NCBI GenBank assembly: GCA_032622095.1
Contig: CP136062.1
Coordinates: 37,944,918 to 38,008,917, forward strand
Reading direction: 5' to 3'
Source of the DNA: Siphonodentalium dalli
Lineage: Eukaryota > Mollusca > Scaphopoda > Gadilida > Siphonodentaliidae
Length of the DNA: 64,000 nucleotides
In this document: piece after piece, positions 23,692 through 35,600 of the stretch
How positions within the stretch are numbered: position 1 is the first letter of the stretch
Layout of the letters: each line of letters begins with the position of its first letter
Notes under the pieces: generated by a model
Told to the model about the DNA's origin: nothing
The model's input: the letters and a program-made list of their open reading frames with translations, nothing else
Database searches by the model: none
Program-made: the position numbers and the translations under genes

Positions 23692-23923
23692 CTGTGGAAA
23701 GTGAGCAGGAGAAGACAATTCAAAGCAGCATGAACTTTCAGGAATATTAGTCAACCGCCCTGCACCAAATTTGGAATTTAATTACGGATCATGTCAATTT
23801 CCAAAACAATTGACCTAATAATACGTTGTATTTACGGACACGTATTCTTCAACATTTACGTGGAAAATACGCGCACGTTCGATTTAAAATATAGGTGTTA
23901 TTTACGGATGAATTATTTTCTAA

Positions 23924-24126
23924 ATAACACATTTATGAATGCGTTAAATTTCAAATATGCGTGCAGTTTGTGTGAATTTATATACCAAATAACACATTTA
24001 TGGATGCTTTAAATTTCAAATATACGTGCAATTTACGTGCATTTATTTTCGAAATATAACACATTATGGATGCGTTAAATTTCACATATACGTGCAATAT
24101 AGGTATAAATTATATTCGAAATAACA
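23924..24126. repeat. Tandem repeat, about 66-bp unit, three copies
   Basis: Units start ATAACACATTTATGGATGC and include TTAAATTTCAAATATACGTG. The preceding 23692-23923, upstream of the sulfotransferase exon, shows related words (TTTACGGA.GAATTATTTTC) but no exon. Confidence 0.75.
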
Positions 24127-25475
24127 CAAGTCCGATTTTTGTATCAACCCATATACCCTGTGTTACGCCGAGTTATGTAGTAACTGACGAGTTTTGTGGT
24201 AGCACACGAGTTATGTAGTAACAATCGACGAGTTTTGTGGTAGCTCACGAGTTTTGTAGTAAAATCGACGAGTTATGTAGTAATTTCAGGTTACGAGTTT
24301 TGTAGAAAATATCGACGAGTTTTGTAGTAAAAAACAAGCTAACGAGGTTTTTTTTTCTTTGATTTTTCAACTACATGTATTATGATTGAATATGCAGAGT
24401 GTTACTTTGTCAAATCACATGGGTATCCTCAAGAACGAACCAAGAACCAAGAGGTGGCGTAGAGTTGTCTATATTGCAAAAACAAAGTGAAACGATTATT
24501 GGTAACAATAACTGTATGGTACGCATGCATGACTCGCCGCTCTCTTTTGTTTCACGGTTACTGTTGGTTGCGTTTATTTCTTAAAGTGCACAAGCCGCGA
24601 ATCCATTATGCACTGAGAGAAAAATGACGAACCACATTTGGTTTTCCACCACGATAGATAGTTTATTCTATTTCACCAAATACAACATGGTATTAAGAAA
24701 TAGGACGCGACGTCTGACGTAATGCGGGCCAGGTTCAAGTTAATAACATGGCCATAGTACTTCTAGGTACGAAGTTTGGCTCAGATCTGATGAGAAACGA
24801 AGCAGCAGTGACGAGGGACCAACATCAAGTTGAGCTACAACGTCATTAACGTCCACCACACAAACACTTACACAAAAAAACATTGCATTTACTATATACG
24901 ATTGTATTATAAGTCCAAACCCGCCTGTGAAACTGACTAAAAATTGTTGCTACATAACTCGACGAGTATTACTACAAAACTCGTTAGCTTGTTTTTGACT
25001 ACAAAACTCGTCGATATTTTACTACAAAACTCGTAACCCAAATTACTACATAACTCGTCGATTTTACTACAAAACTCGTGAGCTACCACAAAACTCGTCG
25101 ATTGTTGCTACATAACTCGTGAGCTACCACAAAACTCGTCAGTTACTACATTCTCTCATATATGCGAGTCGACCATAGGTCGCCTCGCATATATAAGAGA
25201 ATGCATTGGCCTAACAATTTTTCATCAGTTATTATTTTTTAGAATTTTGTACAATTTTAATATTTTTTTCTTATATTCTTTAACATACTTATTTTGTAGG
25301 TTTAGTGCCAGGGAATCTTACGTTTATCATGGGCATCAAACTTATTACTATGAATTCTTGGTGATAGTTTTGAGTTGTAACATGCCCCTAAGGTTTTATC
25401 CAGTTTGTTTGCTTTTTGTTTTTTTTACAGACCATAAATTAGGGCCGACGTGATCGGCCCGTGGCACTGAAAGGA
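24127..25475. mobile_element. Family C repeat split by a foldback element
   Basis: The left piece (CAACCCATATACCCTGTG, ending at 24162) and the right piece (hairpin remnant 25150-25210 and onwards) are adjacent in copy 1 at 314-400, showing that the foldback at 24163-25149 was inserted between them with loss of a few bases of the hairpin arm. The right portion ends GGCACTGAAAGGATTAA, comparable to the TTTAACCCTTTCATCGATCC end at 38577. It is non-coding. Confidence 0.72.
24163..25149. mobile_element. Foldback transposon with tandem-subrepeat arms
   Basis: The left arm (24169-24345) contains seven to eight units of ACGAGTT(TT/AT)GT(A/G)GTA separated by short AATCG or AGCTC spacers. The right arm (24948-25149) contains the same units in mirrored order (TACTACAAAACTCGT). 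A 600-bp centre has no transposase. This layout resembles the FB elements of Drosophila, which also have long arms made of short direct repeats. It has inserted into a copy of hairpin family C. Confidence 0.82.
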
Positions 25476-25544
25476 TTAATACATTGATAGTGAGATATGA
25501 TGTGCCAGAATAACATCCAGATGTAGGCGAATACTTGGGATTTA

Positions 25545-26001
25545 AAGGCCCACTCAATTTTGGAGTCGCCGATTATTTTTTGTATAGTTACTTATATTCG
25601 GTTTTAATAACAATCTATGACATAAAATATGATTAAAATGCTATAATTCATCACTATTTGAAACATCTGTGTCACAGAAGATGCCCACAGAGAAATAGAA
25701 AACTGCTAAAGACCCCACCCCCTTTCTGGCACACATAACGCAAGGGAATTCAAACTTTTTCAATGAAAGGGGAAGAACTCTATCTTTAATATATAGAGTT
25801 ATTCCCCCTGCATTGGAAATAATACTGATTTTTACTTCAATCTTTATGACAAAACGCGTTGGCAACTCAACAAAAACATGACCACATGTTATTACACCGG
25901 ATAAGTTGATAATACAATGTCTTGGAGATTTAAAATGATATATAATATAGCATATATTTTATATAAAGTAATCTGGAGGTTCGAAAATTAAGTGGGCCTT
26001 T
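25545..26001. mobile_element. MITE family D, copy 3 (complete)
   Basis: The ends AAGGCCCACTCAATTTTGGA and AAGGCCCACTTAATTTTCGA are inverted. A central hairpin (about 25755-25827) pairs TTTCAATGAAAGGGG with its mirror around AACTCTATCTTTAATATATA. The same hairpin lies in copy 4 at 31984-32044. Confidence 0.78.
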
Positions 26002-26329
26002 AGACCCAATAAAACGTGAAGAATACAGAAACTGCTAATATAAGAATAAACGCATCGTAAATGTGACGTATATTCGATACATGGAAACTACATGAAATCG
26101 CCAAATCTGAAAACATCACATTTCGTCTAGTGTTGAATGTTCTCACCACCACCCGTTAACTCGGTATCGCCGACCGGAGACCGGAGGGTATCGCCGACAA
26201 CAGAGCAATGGTTGAAACAGTTGAACCTATTTTCATTCATTCAGATGAATGTTTTTGTCGCCCAGTAGACCAAGTCTTCTCGGACTACAGCAGCATGGTG
26301 TGTCGGTTTGAATGATGCTGATCTTGGAC

Positions 26330-26493
26330 CGAGTACCGCTGTTACAGCGTCATTTTAGAAAATACTAACCCCCACCATTATCTTCCTCGTAAATAGTTAC
26401 CCATGTTAGACCCCTTTGGTGCCATCTAGATGGTCCCCACGTGAATAGAAGACAGACAGACATTCGCAAATAAAGATATAGATAGACGACGGA
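26330..26493 (-). mobile_element. Helitron-like 5' end, reverse orientation
   Basis: Read on the - strand it starts near ATCTTTATTTGCGAATGTCT, then CACGTGGGGACCATCTAGAT and GGTCTAACATGGGTAAC. This is collinear with the 5' end of the Helitron at 32506. No 3' end belonging to it was found, so it is a fragment. Confidence 0.65.
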
Positions 26494-26636
26494 TTTTGCC
26501 TTTCAGTAGCAAATGTCAGAAAATATAACCATCACTGGGGCGGATAACATTTTGTATTATGTCGGCTCTTGCGAATAGCCAATCAGCATCGATATATAGT
26601 AACGGTGTATAAACCCAAATTTTGGTCAATGATGAC

Positions 26637-27156
26637 TGTTATATATCGGGACATCTCCATCTTCTTTACTATACTAACTCATTAATATTCATGAATCGTG
26701 TGCATGCTGCACTAACACGTGCTCCAGCTTCTCTACTATAAAAACAGTCGCGCGCGCCTAGGGAACATTGTATACTAAATTATAGAAACGTATACACTCG
26801 TTAGTCCTCAGTTATAGAGAGACAAAACATAACATGGTGTCAGAAGTGGGATGTACTAAACTGTAAATTGAACGAGGCAACATCTCGATGTATCACCTTC
26901 CATTTATGTATCTTTCCTCTTTGACATACTGTCGCTCTATCTTTCGTTAAAACGGGGAGGTGTTATATATCGGGACATCTCCATCTTCTACTATACAAAC
27001 TCATTAATATTCATGACTTGTTTGCATGCTGCACTAACACGTGCTCCTGGTTCTCTGCTATATGTAAAAGCAGTCGCGCTTAGGGAGTATTGTATAATAA
27101 ATTATAGAAACGTATACACTCGTTAGTCCTCAGTTATAGTGAGACAAAACATAACA
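26637..27156 (+). mobile_element. TRIM: complete miniature LTR retrotransposon
   Basis: LTR1 (26637-26834) and LTR2 (26961-27156) both begin TGTTATATATCGGGACATCT and end ACAAAACATAACA. The 5-bp target duplication ATGAC is perfect at 26632-26636 and 27157-27161. Directly after LTR1 is TGGTGTCAGAAGTGGGAT, the position and form of a tRNA primer-binding site. Directly before LTR2 is the purine tract AAAACGGGGAGG. LTR1 has a TATAAAA box at 26737, and LTR2 has AATAAA at 27096. Only 126 bp separate the LTRs and no gag or pol is present, so mobilisation would need another element's proteins. Confidence 0.93.
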
Positions 27157-27189
27157 ATGACGTCAGAAGAGACCCATATGCAATAGATA

Positions 27190-29754
27190 GTTTAAATACG
27201 TCAAAAGTGGCGCCATTCGAGTCTGGGATGCACAGAAGGGGGGAGTGGCACCAAAATTGATAAACTAAGTTTAGCGCCGAGGGACCATCTAGATTGCAAC
27301 AAACGGTCTACTAGGGGTAACTTATTACGAGATAGATAATGGTGTAGGTTAGAATTTTCCAAAGTGACGACGTTGTCAGGGGCAGAAAAAGGGGAGGGGT
27401 AGAAATTGTTTTTGCCGCCGATTGCCACGGAACATTTATATTATAATTCCCATGATATGATGAATCTAATGGTGTTGTTTAAACATGCCAAACGTGGCGC
27501 ATTTCGCGTCAGGGCACACCGAAGGGGGTAAATTGATCAAACTAATTTTAGCGCGGATTTCCACAATTTATATATATTCTTCTCCATGATACAATGAATA
27601 CTCCGAAACTAATTGCAGTATGAATGCGAAATCTCTAGCAATTGTAGGCATCTAAGGTCTACTCCTAAGTGTGCAATTTAAAGACGCCAAGTCCAAATTG
27701 CTGTCGTTTGGATGAAATATTGTGGGAGGGGCACTCAATTTGATAATGGGTTTAGTCGCCGATTTCCGCCACACATATACAATATCATCCCCATGGTACG
27801 AGGAGTCTAATGGTGTGGTTTACGAATGTCACAATCTCTCACAAGTGGGGCCATTCGAGTCAGGATGCATAGAGGGTGAGAGGAACACAAAAAAGATTAA
27901 CAATATGTTTAGCGCTTATTTCCACCAGATTGATATATATTCTCCGTGATACCAGAAAGACTAATCGTGTGGTTTAGATAAGCCAAATTGGTGCCGTTTG
28001 GATGAGAGATACGGGGGCAATAAATTTGATGCGAATTTGTATACTCGCCAATTTTATACAAAAACTTATACAAAATCATCCACACGGTATGAGGAGTCTA
28101 ATGGGGTGGCTTACTGTTGTCAAAAGTAGCGTCATTCGAGAAAGGATGAGGGGCAACAACATTGATAAAAATAATTTTAGCGCCAAAATCCACCAAATTG
28201 ATACACGTTCTTATCCATGGTACGAGGAATTCAATCATGTGATTTAAAGACGCTATATTGGTGCTTGTTTGTGTGAGAGATGGTGTGGGTGTGGGATGGG
28301 CATAACTTTGATAAAAAAAAGGGATTAGTCCCCGATTAGCACCAAACTTATAAATATTTATCTCCATGATATCAAGAGTCTAATTGAGTGGTTTAAAGAT
28401 GTCAAACGTGGTGACATTCGAGACAGGGGTCCACAGAGGGCGAGAGAGACACAGAACTAGATAAACAATATGTTTAGCGCCGATTTCCACCAGACTGATA
28501 GATATTCTTCTTCGTGATACGAGGAATCTAATCGTGTAATTTAATGACGCCAAATTGGTATCATTTGGGTTAGAGTTATGGGACCCTAAATTTGATACCA
28601 ATTTGTATACTCGCCAATTTTCAACAATTTTATATATACTAATCTCTATACTGAGCTAAGTTTGTGGTTTAATGATGTCAAATGTGGCGCCGCTTGAGTC
28701 CGAGATAGGGACGGGCTGGTCACCACAACTGATAGAAATATGTTTAGTGCCAATTAACATCAAATTCATACACGTTCTTCTCAAATGATACGAGGAATCA
28801 AATCGTGTGTATTAAAAACGTCACATTTGGTGCCTAGATATATTTGCAAATATATGTCTATGTGTTCTATATATAACTTCACGGGGTACAATCGAGGTGG
28901 TACCAAGGCGTTCTAATAGTGGTAACCTTTTACGAGGAAGATAATGGTACATGTTAAAATATTAGAATAGCTCATGTTAATATTATAACACAATTGAGTT
29001 TGCCCATTGAAAAATATTTCCACAAAAAAATTACAAGAGATGTGGAAATTTATAGAAGGCCCGTTCAACAATAGTGGTCACAGTGTGCCGTCAAATATAA
29101 TTTCTTCTGAGATGAAAGAAAACAGATCAGGATCCAATACTGACATCTGACAAGGTTATATCTGCCCAATATGCAGAGGATATCTTTCATGTTTTAGAAC
29201 AGACTCATCGCCTAACATAATAAACAACTCAAAATCTCGCTCTGTGTCGGTGCACATGTAGCCGATATATTTGCATAACGACAATTCTTTTAAGCAGAGA
29301 ATAATTAGTCAGTACATAGCACAATGAACAGAGGAGCACCTGGACATTTCTTTAAAACATCTGTATCTGCATGGAGATGTGATAACCATGTGTCCTCAAA
29401 ATCTTAGTCAAACCCACTAGATTGATTGATACATCTCTATGTAAAACCTAAATGTCATCTTTTATTTTTGCGAACTAATGTGTTTATGATGTTCATGTTA
29501 TAACGTCTGAAGTATACGCAGTTGTAAATAAATAAATAGTTCTTTATTGGTGCGACGTATTAATCGCGATAAACAAAATGACAATCGCTCCGATCCGACA
29601 AGGTGAGCTACTACTTATATTCCGTGTGTAAGAATCATGTTTTGTGATGCTATTTTGGATATATAATTTATGACAATATGTGTAACCAGATATCCACAAT
29701 ATGCAGAGGGTTTCACATCACGTTAACCTGGGAAACGCCGGGTAACACTGCTAG
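27190..29754 (+). mobile_element. Helitron-like element A with ~140-bp tandem array (5' truncated)
   Basis: From 27190 to about 28830 there are about eleven degenerate units of roughly 130-160 bp (one interval near 200), each containing (T)TTAGCGCCGATTTCCACC and a GATACGAGGAATCTAAT-like word. A copy of the family's 5'-end-like sequence follows at 28838. The 3' end has an ACCTGG...CCGGGT hairpin and then AACACTGCTAG at 29744-29754 before a T, the classical Helitron terminus. The 5' end is missing; the TRIM lies just upstream. Molluscan pearl elements have a comparable tandem core. No Rep/helicase is encoded. Confidence 0.75.
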
Positions 29755-31040
29755 TACAAGAAAACCATAGTCAGAAATGGTAACGCCACCAAGATCATAT
29801 TATTAGCCATAAATATAAATCATAATATAAAATATATTGGTTACATGAATGGACCGCCTCAGAATTCCGTTAAGACATGCAAGTAATTCTTCAAATTATT
29901 ACAATGAACTACGGCTTATAAATTACTGCAGGTTTCTCATTCGCCACACCAGAATGCTTCTAAATGCGGATCAAAGCTAAGAGTGCATGGCACAGCCATT
30001 GTTCATAGACATTTTACAGATAGCGAGAATGATGCATGCTGGGAACGAAAGTATCCACAGCAAAGCCATGTGCTTACGGAGGCATGCGTTTATTATAGGG
30101 GATTTATGGTGGGCCTATAAAACTAATTATAACTTTGTTATCTGTCATAGTTTATGCGTGAAATTTTAAACATATATACCATGGACATATACCCCTTCCA
30201 GAATGTTGAAAAACATTTTCAGTTGCTCATCGTATTTTTATAGTCGAAATAGTCCGAAATTTCAGAAAATTGCGCTAACTGCTCAATGTTTTAATGTGTT
30301 ACAAAACGTCTGATAAAAATAGTTCTATCGGGAATATTCACACCATTTTTTTTCAGAGAACATAGAGTAAACATAGTCCTATCGGAATATCGTAAAGGAG
30401 ATTAATTAAAACCCTCAGACTGCCGAGACTGACGACATTAAATTCACTTTTTCGTGTCCCACGGAAATGAAACTTGTCTGTCCATTGATCACGTTATTTA
30501 TTTGACATGGTATTTTTTTTTCTGTTGTATTTGAACACGTGCAGGCTGCACGATTATAATAACTTCAACCGATAAGCGCCGACTGATACCCGCGCAACAA
30601 TTTGTCTCAAATAAATTGTTATCAAAACGCAGGTTTATGGCCGCGGACATAAGCCGATTAAGTGTAATGTAATTTATCCATGAACTTGACTGGAAAATTG
30701 TGATTCTATCACCATTAGCCACGAAAATGGGACCTCTAAACAGGCAAGTTTGATTTTCGGGGGACACGAACAAGCGAATTTATTGTCGGCAGTTTCGGCA
30801 GTCTGAGGGTTAATTAATCCCGAATTAAACGGAACTACTTTACGATAGTCCGATAGGACTATGTTTACTCTATGCATGTTCTCTGAAAAAATAGTGTGAA
30901 TATTCCAGATAGAACTCTTTTTATCAGAAATGTGTAACACCTTAAACATTGAGCAGTTATAGCGCACACCGAAATGTGTTGTCTTGCAAGATATCCCATC
31001 GCTTTAGCTAAATTTACCTTCCTACAATATCCATAAAGAG
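29755..31040. repeat. Dispersed repeat (also at 47745-48180), interrupted by a foldback
   Basis: The stretch from ACAAGAAAACCATAGTCAG to GCTTCTAAATGCGGATCAAA matches 47752-47957. After the interruption the match resumes at GAAATGTGTTGTCTTGCAAG (30971), corresponding to 48101. The paralog at 47745 does not carry the foldback. It could be an untranslated part of a LINE, since the second copy precedes a LINE reverse transcriptase fragment. Confidence 0.65.
30258..30968. mobile_element. Symmetric foldback with a TTAA element at its centre
   Basis: The outer arms pair GCGCTAACTGCTCAATG (about 30272) with its mirror near 30955, and ACATAGAGTAAACATAGTCC (30360) with its mirror near 30850. At the centre (30412-30809) is a second inverted pair starting CCCTCAGACTGCCGA, about 46 bp long. 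It is bounded by TTAA on the right and TTAAAA on the left, so it looks like a small piggyBac-type insertion exactly in the loop. Confidence 0.75.
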
Positions 31041-31229
31041 GATCATATATTATATACCCACGGTTTTAATTATAGAATATAAAATATATTGGTTTCGCGA
31101 ATGACCAACTCAGAATTCCGTTAAAATAACAATAACAACCAGCACCTATAACGAACCGTTTTACTGGACTTGGCCTACTGGTCGCGTAGTTCCGACTTTT
31201 AAATAAACGGAATTTCCAACTCTATAAAT

Positions 31230-31800
31230 AAAAGCCCCACAAGAATACATTCGCCCTGTCCACCACGCAATATCAAAATCTCAGCAGCTATAGATACACC
31301 ACAGGTGGCGTAATTACATCGGTGACTTTAAGTTTACAATTTGAGCCTGTCCTCACTCTATCGATACGATTTATCATAAACATATTATACACCGGTGGCG
31401 TTAACTTTACAATTTCGGCATCTACGTTATTCTATCGGTACGATTCAGTAAGGTACAAACAATCTCCATAAATTACCCACAATTCAGTTCACTACACCAG
31501 GGGGCTCCCAATAGGTTATACAATATTTTCAGGGGCTCCCAATAGGTTATACAATATTTCAGGCTATCAGATTATTTATATTTTCAACAACATATTATTC
31601 CACCGGTGACTTTAAGTTTACAATTTGAGCCTGTCCTGACTCTATCGATAGGAGTTATAATATTTTCATAAACGTATTATACACCGCTGGCGTTAACTTT
31701 ACAATTTCGGCATCTACGTGATTCTATCGGTACGATTAAGTAAGGTACAAACAATCTCCAAGAATACATTCGCCCTGTACACCACGCGATATCAAAAAAC
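31230..31800. repeat. Tandem duplication, about 285-bp offset
   Basis: TTTAAGTTTACAATTTGAGC through GGTACAAACAATCTCCA occurs at 31326-31467 and again at 31610-31760. Between the copies the 29-bp unit AGGGGCTCCCAATAGG/TTATACAATATTT is itself doubled (31501-31560). Outer words AATACATTCGCCCTGT also repeat at 31244 and 31762. No reading frame was recognised. Confidence 0.75.
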
Positions 31801-31832
31801 CAAAAGCTAGAAACACCACACTAGGTGACGTA

Positions 31833-32273
31833 ATAAAATATATGCCATATTATATACCATTTGAAAGAGGAAGCGTCACAATATTGCATTATCAACTTAT
31901 TCGGTGTAATAAACTGAACATGTTTTTGTTGAGTTACCGACGTGTTTATATGCTTAAGTTTCATCTGTTTTGCAGTGCAAAGTATTATTTTCAATGGAGG
32001 GGGATATATCTTAAAGATAGAGTTACCCCCTTCCATTGAAAATACATTTTTTAGTTTGAATTATGTTGCAATATGGGATCCATAACGGGGGGAATCTTTC
32101 TATGATATCAACTGTTTCTCTATTTCTCTATGGGCACCTTCTGAGACAGACGTTTCAAATTGTGACGAATTAATAGTATTTTAATAGTATTTCATGGCAT
32201 AGATTGTCATTTAAACCGTATATCAAAGCACTATACACAAAATAATCGGAGACTCGAAAATTAAATGGGCCTT
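31833..32273. mobile_element. MITE family D, copy 4
   Basis: The right end ACTCGAAAATTAAATGGGCC is intact but the left terminus is missing. A hairpin at 31984-32044 pairs TATTTTCAATGGAGGGGG with its mirror. The internal words CATTTGAAAGAGGAAGC and TTATCAACTTATTC match the other copies. Confidence 0.72.
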
Positions 32274-35200
32274 CAACGTTTAACATGACCTGGGGAATAG
32301 TTACACAAGTATCAACCTAAAACTAGATGTGTTCCATGTATTTGACCTTCGGCAGCCAGGCTGTGGGCCTCATCTATAGCAAATATTCACGTAAAGTGAT
32401 GTGAAACACTCCAGTAGGGTGATCAAACACAAATGTAGAATAACCTTGTTGAAAGTAGTAATTTTTTCAAATATTATATCCAGATTGACAACAGTCATTA
32501 TTATATCTATATTTGCGAATGTCTGTCTGTCTGTGTTCTATACAAATTCACAGAGGACCATCTAGACGATACCAAAGGGGTCTACTAGGGGTAACTTTTT
32601 ACGAGAAAGATAATGTTGAGGGTTAGGATTTTCTAAAATGAGGACGTTGTTGTCAGGGGCCGAAAAAGGGGAGGGGCAGAAAAAACATTTGTCGCCGATT
32701 GCCACGAAACTTATATATAATCATCACCATGATATAAGGAATCTGATGGTTTGGCTTAAATATATCAAGAGTGGCACCGTTCGAGTCAGGGATGCACGGA
32801 AGGGGAGAGGGGCACCACAATTTATAAACTAAGTTTAGCGCCGAGGGACCATATAGATGGCACCAAACGGTCTACTAGGGGTAACTTTTTACTAGAAAGA
32901 TAATGGTGTGGGTTAGAATTTTCTAAAATGACGCCGTTGTCAGGGTAAGAACGGGGGGAGGGGTAGAACAAATGTTTGCAGCCGATTGCCATAAAACTTT
33001 TATATAATCATGCCCATGATATGAGGAATCTAATGGGGTTGTTTAAATATGTCAAACGTGGCGCCATTTGCGTCAGGGGTGCACGGAAGGGGAGAGGGGC
33101 GCCAAAATTGATAAAACGAATTTTAGCGCCGATTTCCACCAAATTGATAAATATTCTACTCTATGATACAAGGAATCTAATTATGGATTTAAAGACTCCA
33201 AATTGCTGTCGTTTTGATGAAAGATTGTGGGAGGGGCACTCAATCAATTAGATGATGGGTTTAGCCGCCGATTGCCACCACAGTTATACACTATCATCCC
33301 CATGGTATGAGGAGTCTAATGGTGTGGCTTAAATATATCAAAAGTGGTGTCATTCGAGTCAGGGTTGAACTGAAAGGCAGAGGGGCGCCAAAATTGATAC
33401 GTAATAATTTTAGCACCAATTTCCACCAAAGTGATACGCATTCTCATCCAAAATACGAGGAGTCTGATCGTGTAATTTAAAGACGCCATGTTGGTGCTGT
33501 TTTTTTGGGTGAGAGATGGGGGTTAGTGGGCACTAACGTTTATCAAAATTGGTTTATCAGGAATCTAATTGTGTGGTTTAAGGATGTCACAAGCTCTCAC
33601 AAGTGGGGCCTTCGAGTCATGATGCACAGGGGTGAGAGGAACGCAAAAAAAGAAGAAAATATGTTTAGCGCTGATATCCACCAGATTGATACATATTCTC
33701 CGTGATACGAGAAACTAATCGTGTGGTTTAGATACGCCAAATTGGTGCTGTTTCGATGAGAGATATGGGGGCCATAAATTTGATACGAATTTGTACTCTC
33801 GCCAATTTTATACACAAACTTATACAATATCATCCACACGGTATCAGGAGTCTAATGGGGTGACTTGAAGCTGTCAAAAGTTGTGTCATTCGAGTCAGGG
33901 GTGTACTGAAAGGGAGAGGCGCATCACCATTGATATAATTTTAGCGCCAATTTGCACCAAATTGATACACATTCTTATACACGATATATGAGGAATCAAA
34001 TAATGTGATTTAAAGACGCTATATTGGTGTTGTTTGTGTGCGAGATGTTGTGGGTGGGCACTCAATTTGATAAAACAAAATTGTTTAGTCGCCGATTAGC
34101 ACCAAACTTATACATATTTATCTCCATGATATCAGGAGTCTAATTGTGTGCTTTAAATATGTCAAAACTGGTGCCATTCGATACAGGGCTCCACAGAGGG
34201 CGAGGGAGACACGAATAGATAAACAATATATTTAGCGCCGATTTCCACCAGATTGGTACATATTCTCCGTGATACGAGGAATCTAATCATGTGGTTTAAC
34301 TACGCCAAATTGGTACAGTTTGGGTGAGAGATGTGGGGCCTTAAATCTGATACGAATTTGTATACTCGCCAATTTTAAACAATTTAATATATATTCATCT
34401 CCATAATGTGTCCAAGTTTGTGGTTTAATGGTGTCAAATGTTGCGCTCTTGAGTCCGAAATAGGGACGGGTGGGTCACCACAACTGATATAACTATGTTT
34501 AATGCGAGGAATAAAATCGTACGTAAAATGTCACATTAATTTTGGTGCCTAGATATATTTGCAAATATATGTATGTCTGTATGTGTTCTATATATAACTT
34601 CACGGGGTACAATCGAGGTGACACCAATGCGTTCAAACTGTGGTAACATTTTGCGAGGAAGATAATGGTGCATGTTAAAATACTAGAATAGCTCAATTTA
34701 ATATTATAACACAATTGAGTCTGCCCCATTCAATATAGTTTCCACACAAAAGTTACAAGAGATATGGAAATGCATATAAGGCCTGTTCAACAATTGTGGT
34801 CACAGTGTGCCATCGATTATAATGTCTGAGATAAAAGAAAACGGAGTCAGTGGCACATTACTTTTCAGGATCCTCCAATACTGACATCTGACAATGTTAT
34901 ATCTGCCCAAAATACAGAGGATATCATTCATGTTTAGAACAGACTCATCGCCTAACATACAAAAACTCAAAATATCATTCTGTGTCGGGCACATGCATTT
35001 GATATAGAAGCATAGCAACATTTCGTTTAAACTGAGAATAATTAGCCAGTATATAGCACAATGAACAGAGGACTGGGACATTTCATTCAAGTATCTGTAT
35101 CATTAAAGTATCTGTATCTGGAGATTTGATAACCAGGTGTCATCAAAATCTTAGTCAAACTCACTAGATTGATACGTCTCTTTATTACATGATCCTACCC

Positions 35201-35600
35201 TTATTCCATTCAATAAACCCATTCTATAAATTCTGATATTAAACGTTCGTTTGATAACAAGAAATAGTGCCAGGTAACCTTTGACATCCGGTTTGTCGTC
35301 TATTTACTTTACATACGCTATGTCTCAAAATACTATGGCTTCCAATATTTTTCCAACAAGCAATAACACCCCCGTGTACGTGGTACGCCTTAATATACGC
35401 CTTAAAATACGCCAAAGAGTCTTTATTTATCTGGGACTATTTCTTTACGTGGACAAACAACGCATACTTACGTGAAACGTCATCGCATGTCTCATAGAAG
35501 CAGATGTTAGTTTATCATCCCATTTGTTGATTTATTGTGCATGTTTTGTAGAGTTTTTGGATCATGTAATAAATAGAATCTACAACTCGTCCACAGTTTA

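Noticed and set aside
23692-23754. Upstream 21 codons of the sulfotransferase frame as part of the protein
   Set aside because: A strong acceptor (pyrimidine tract and CAG) sits exactly at the exon edge and the extra residues lack family similarity or a signal anchor.
24169-25149. Regular spaced repeats resembling a CRISPR array
   Set aside because: Units are in mirrored arms, spacers are short and repeated, and the context is animal nuclear DNA; it is a foldback transposon.
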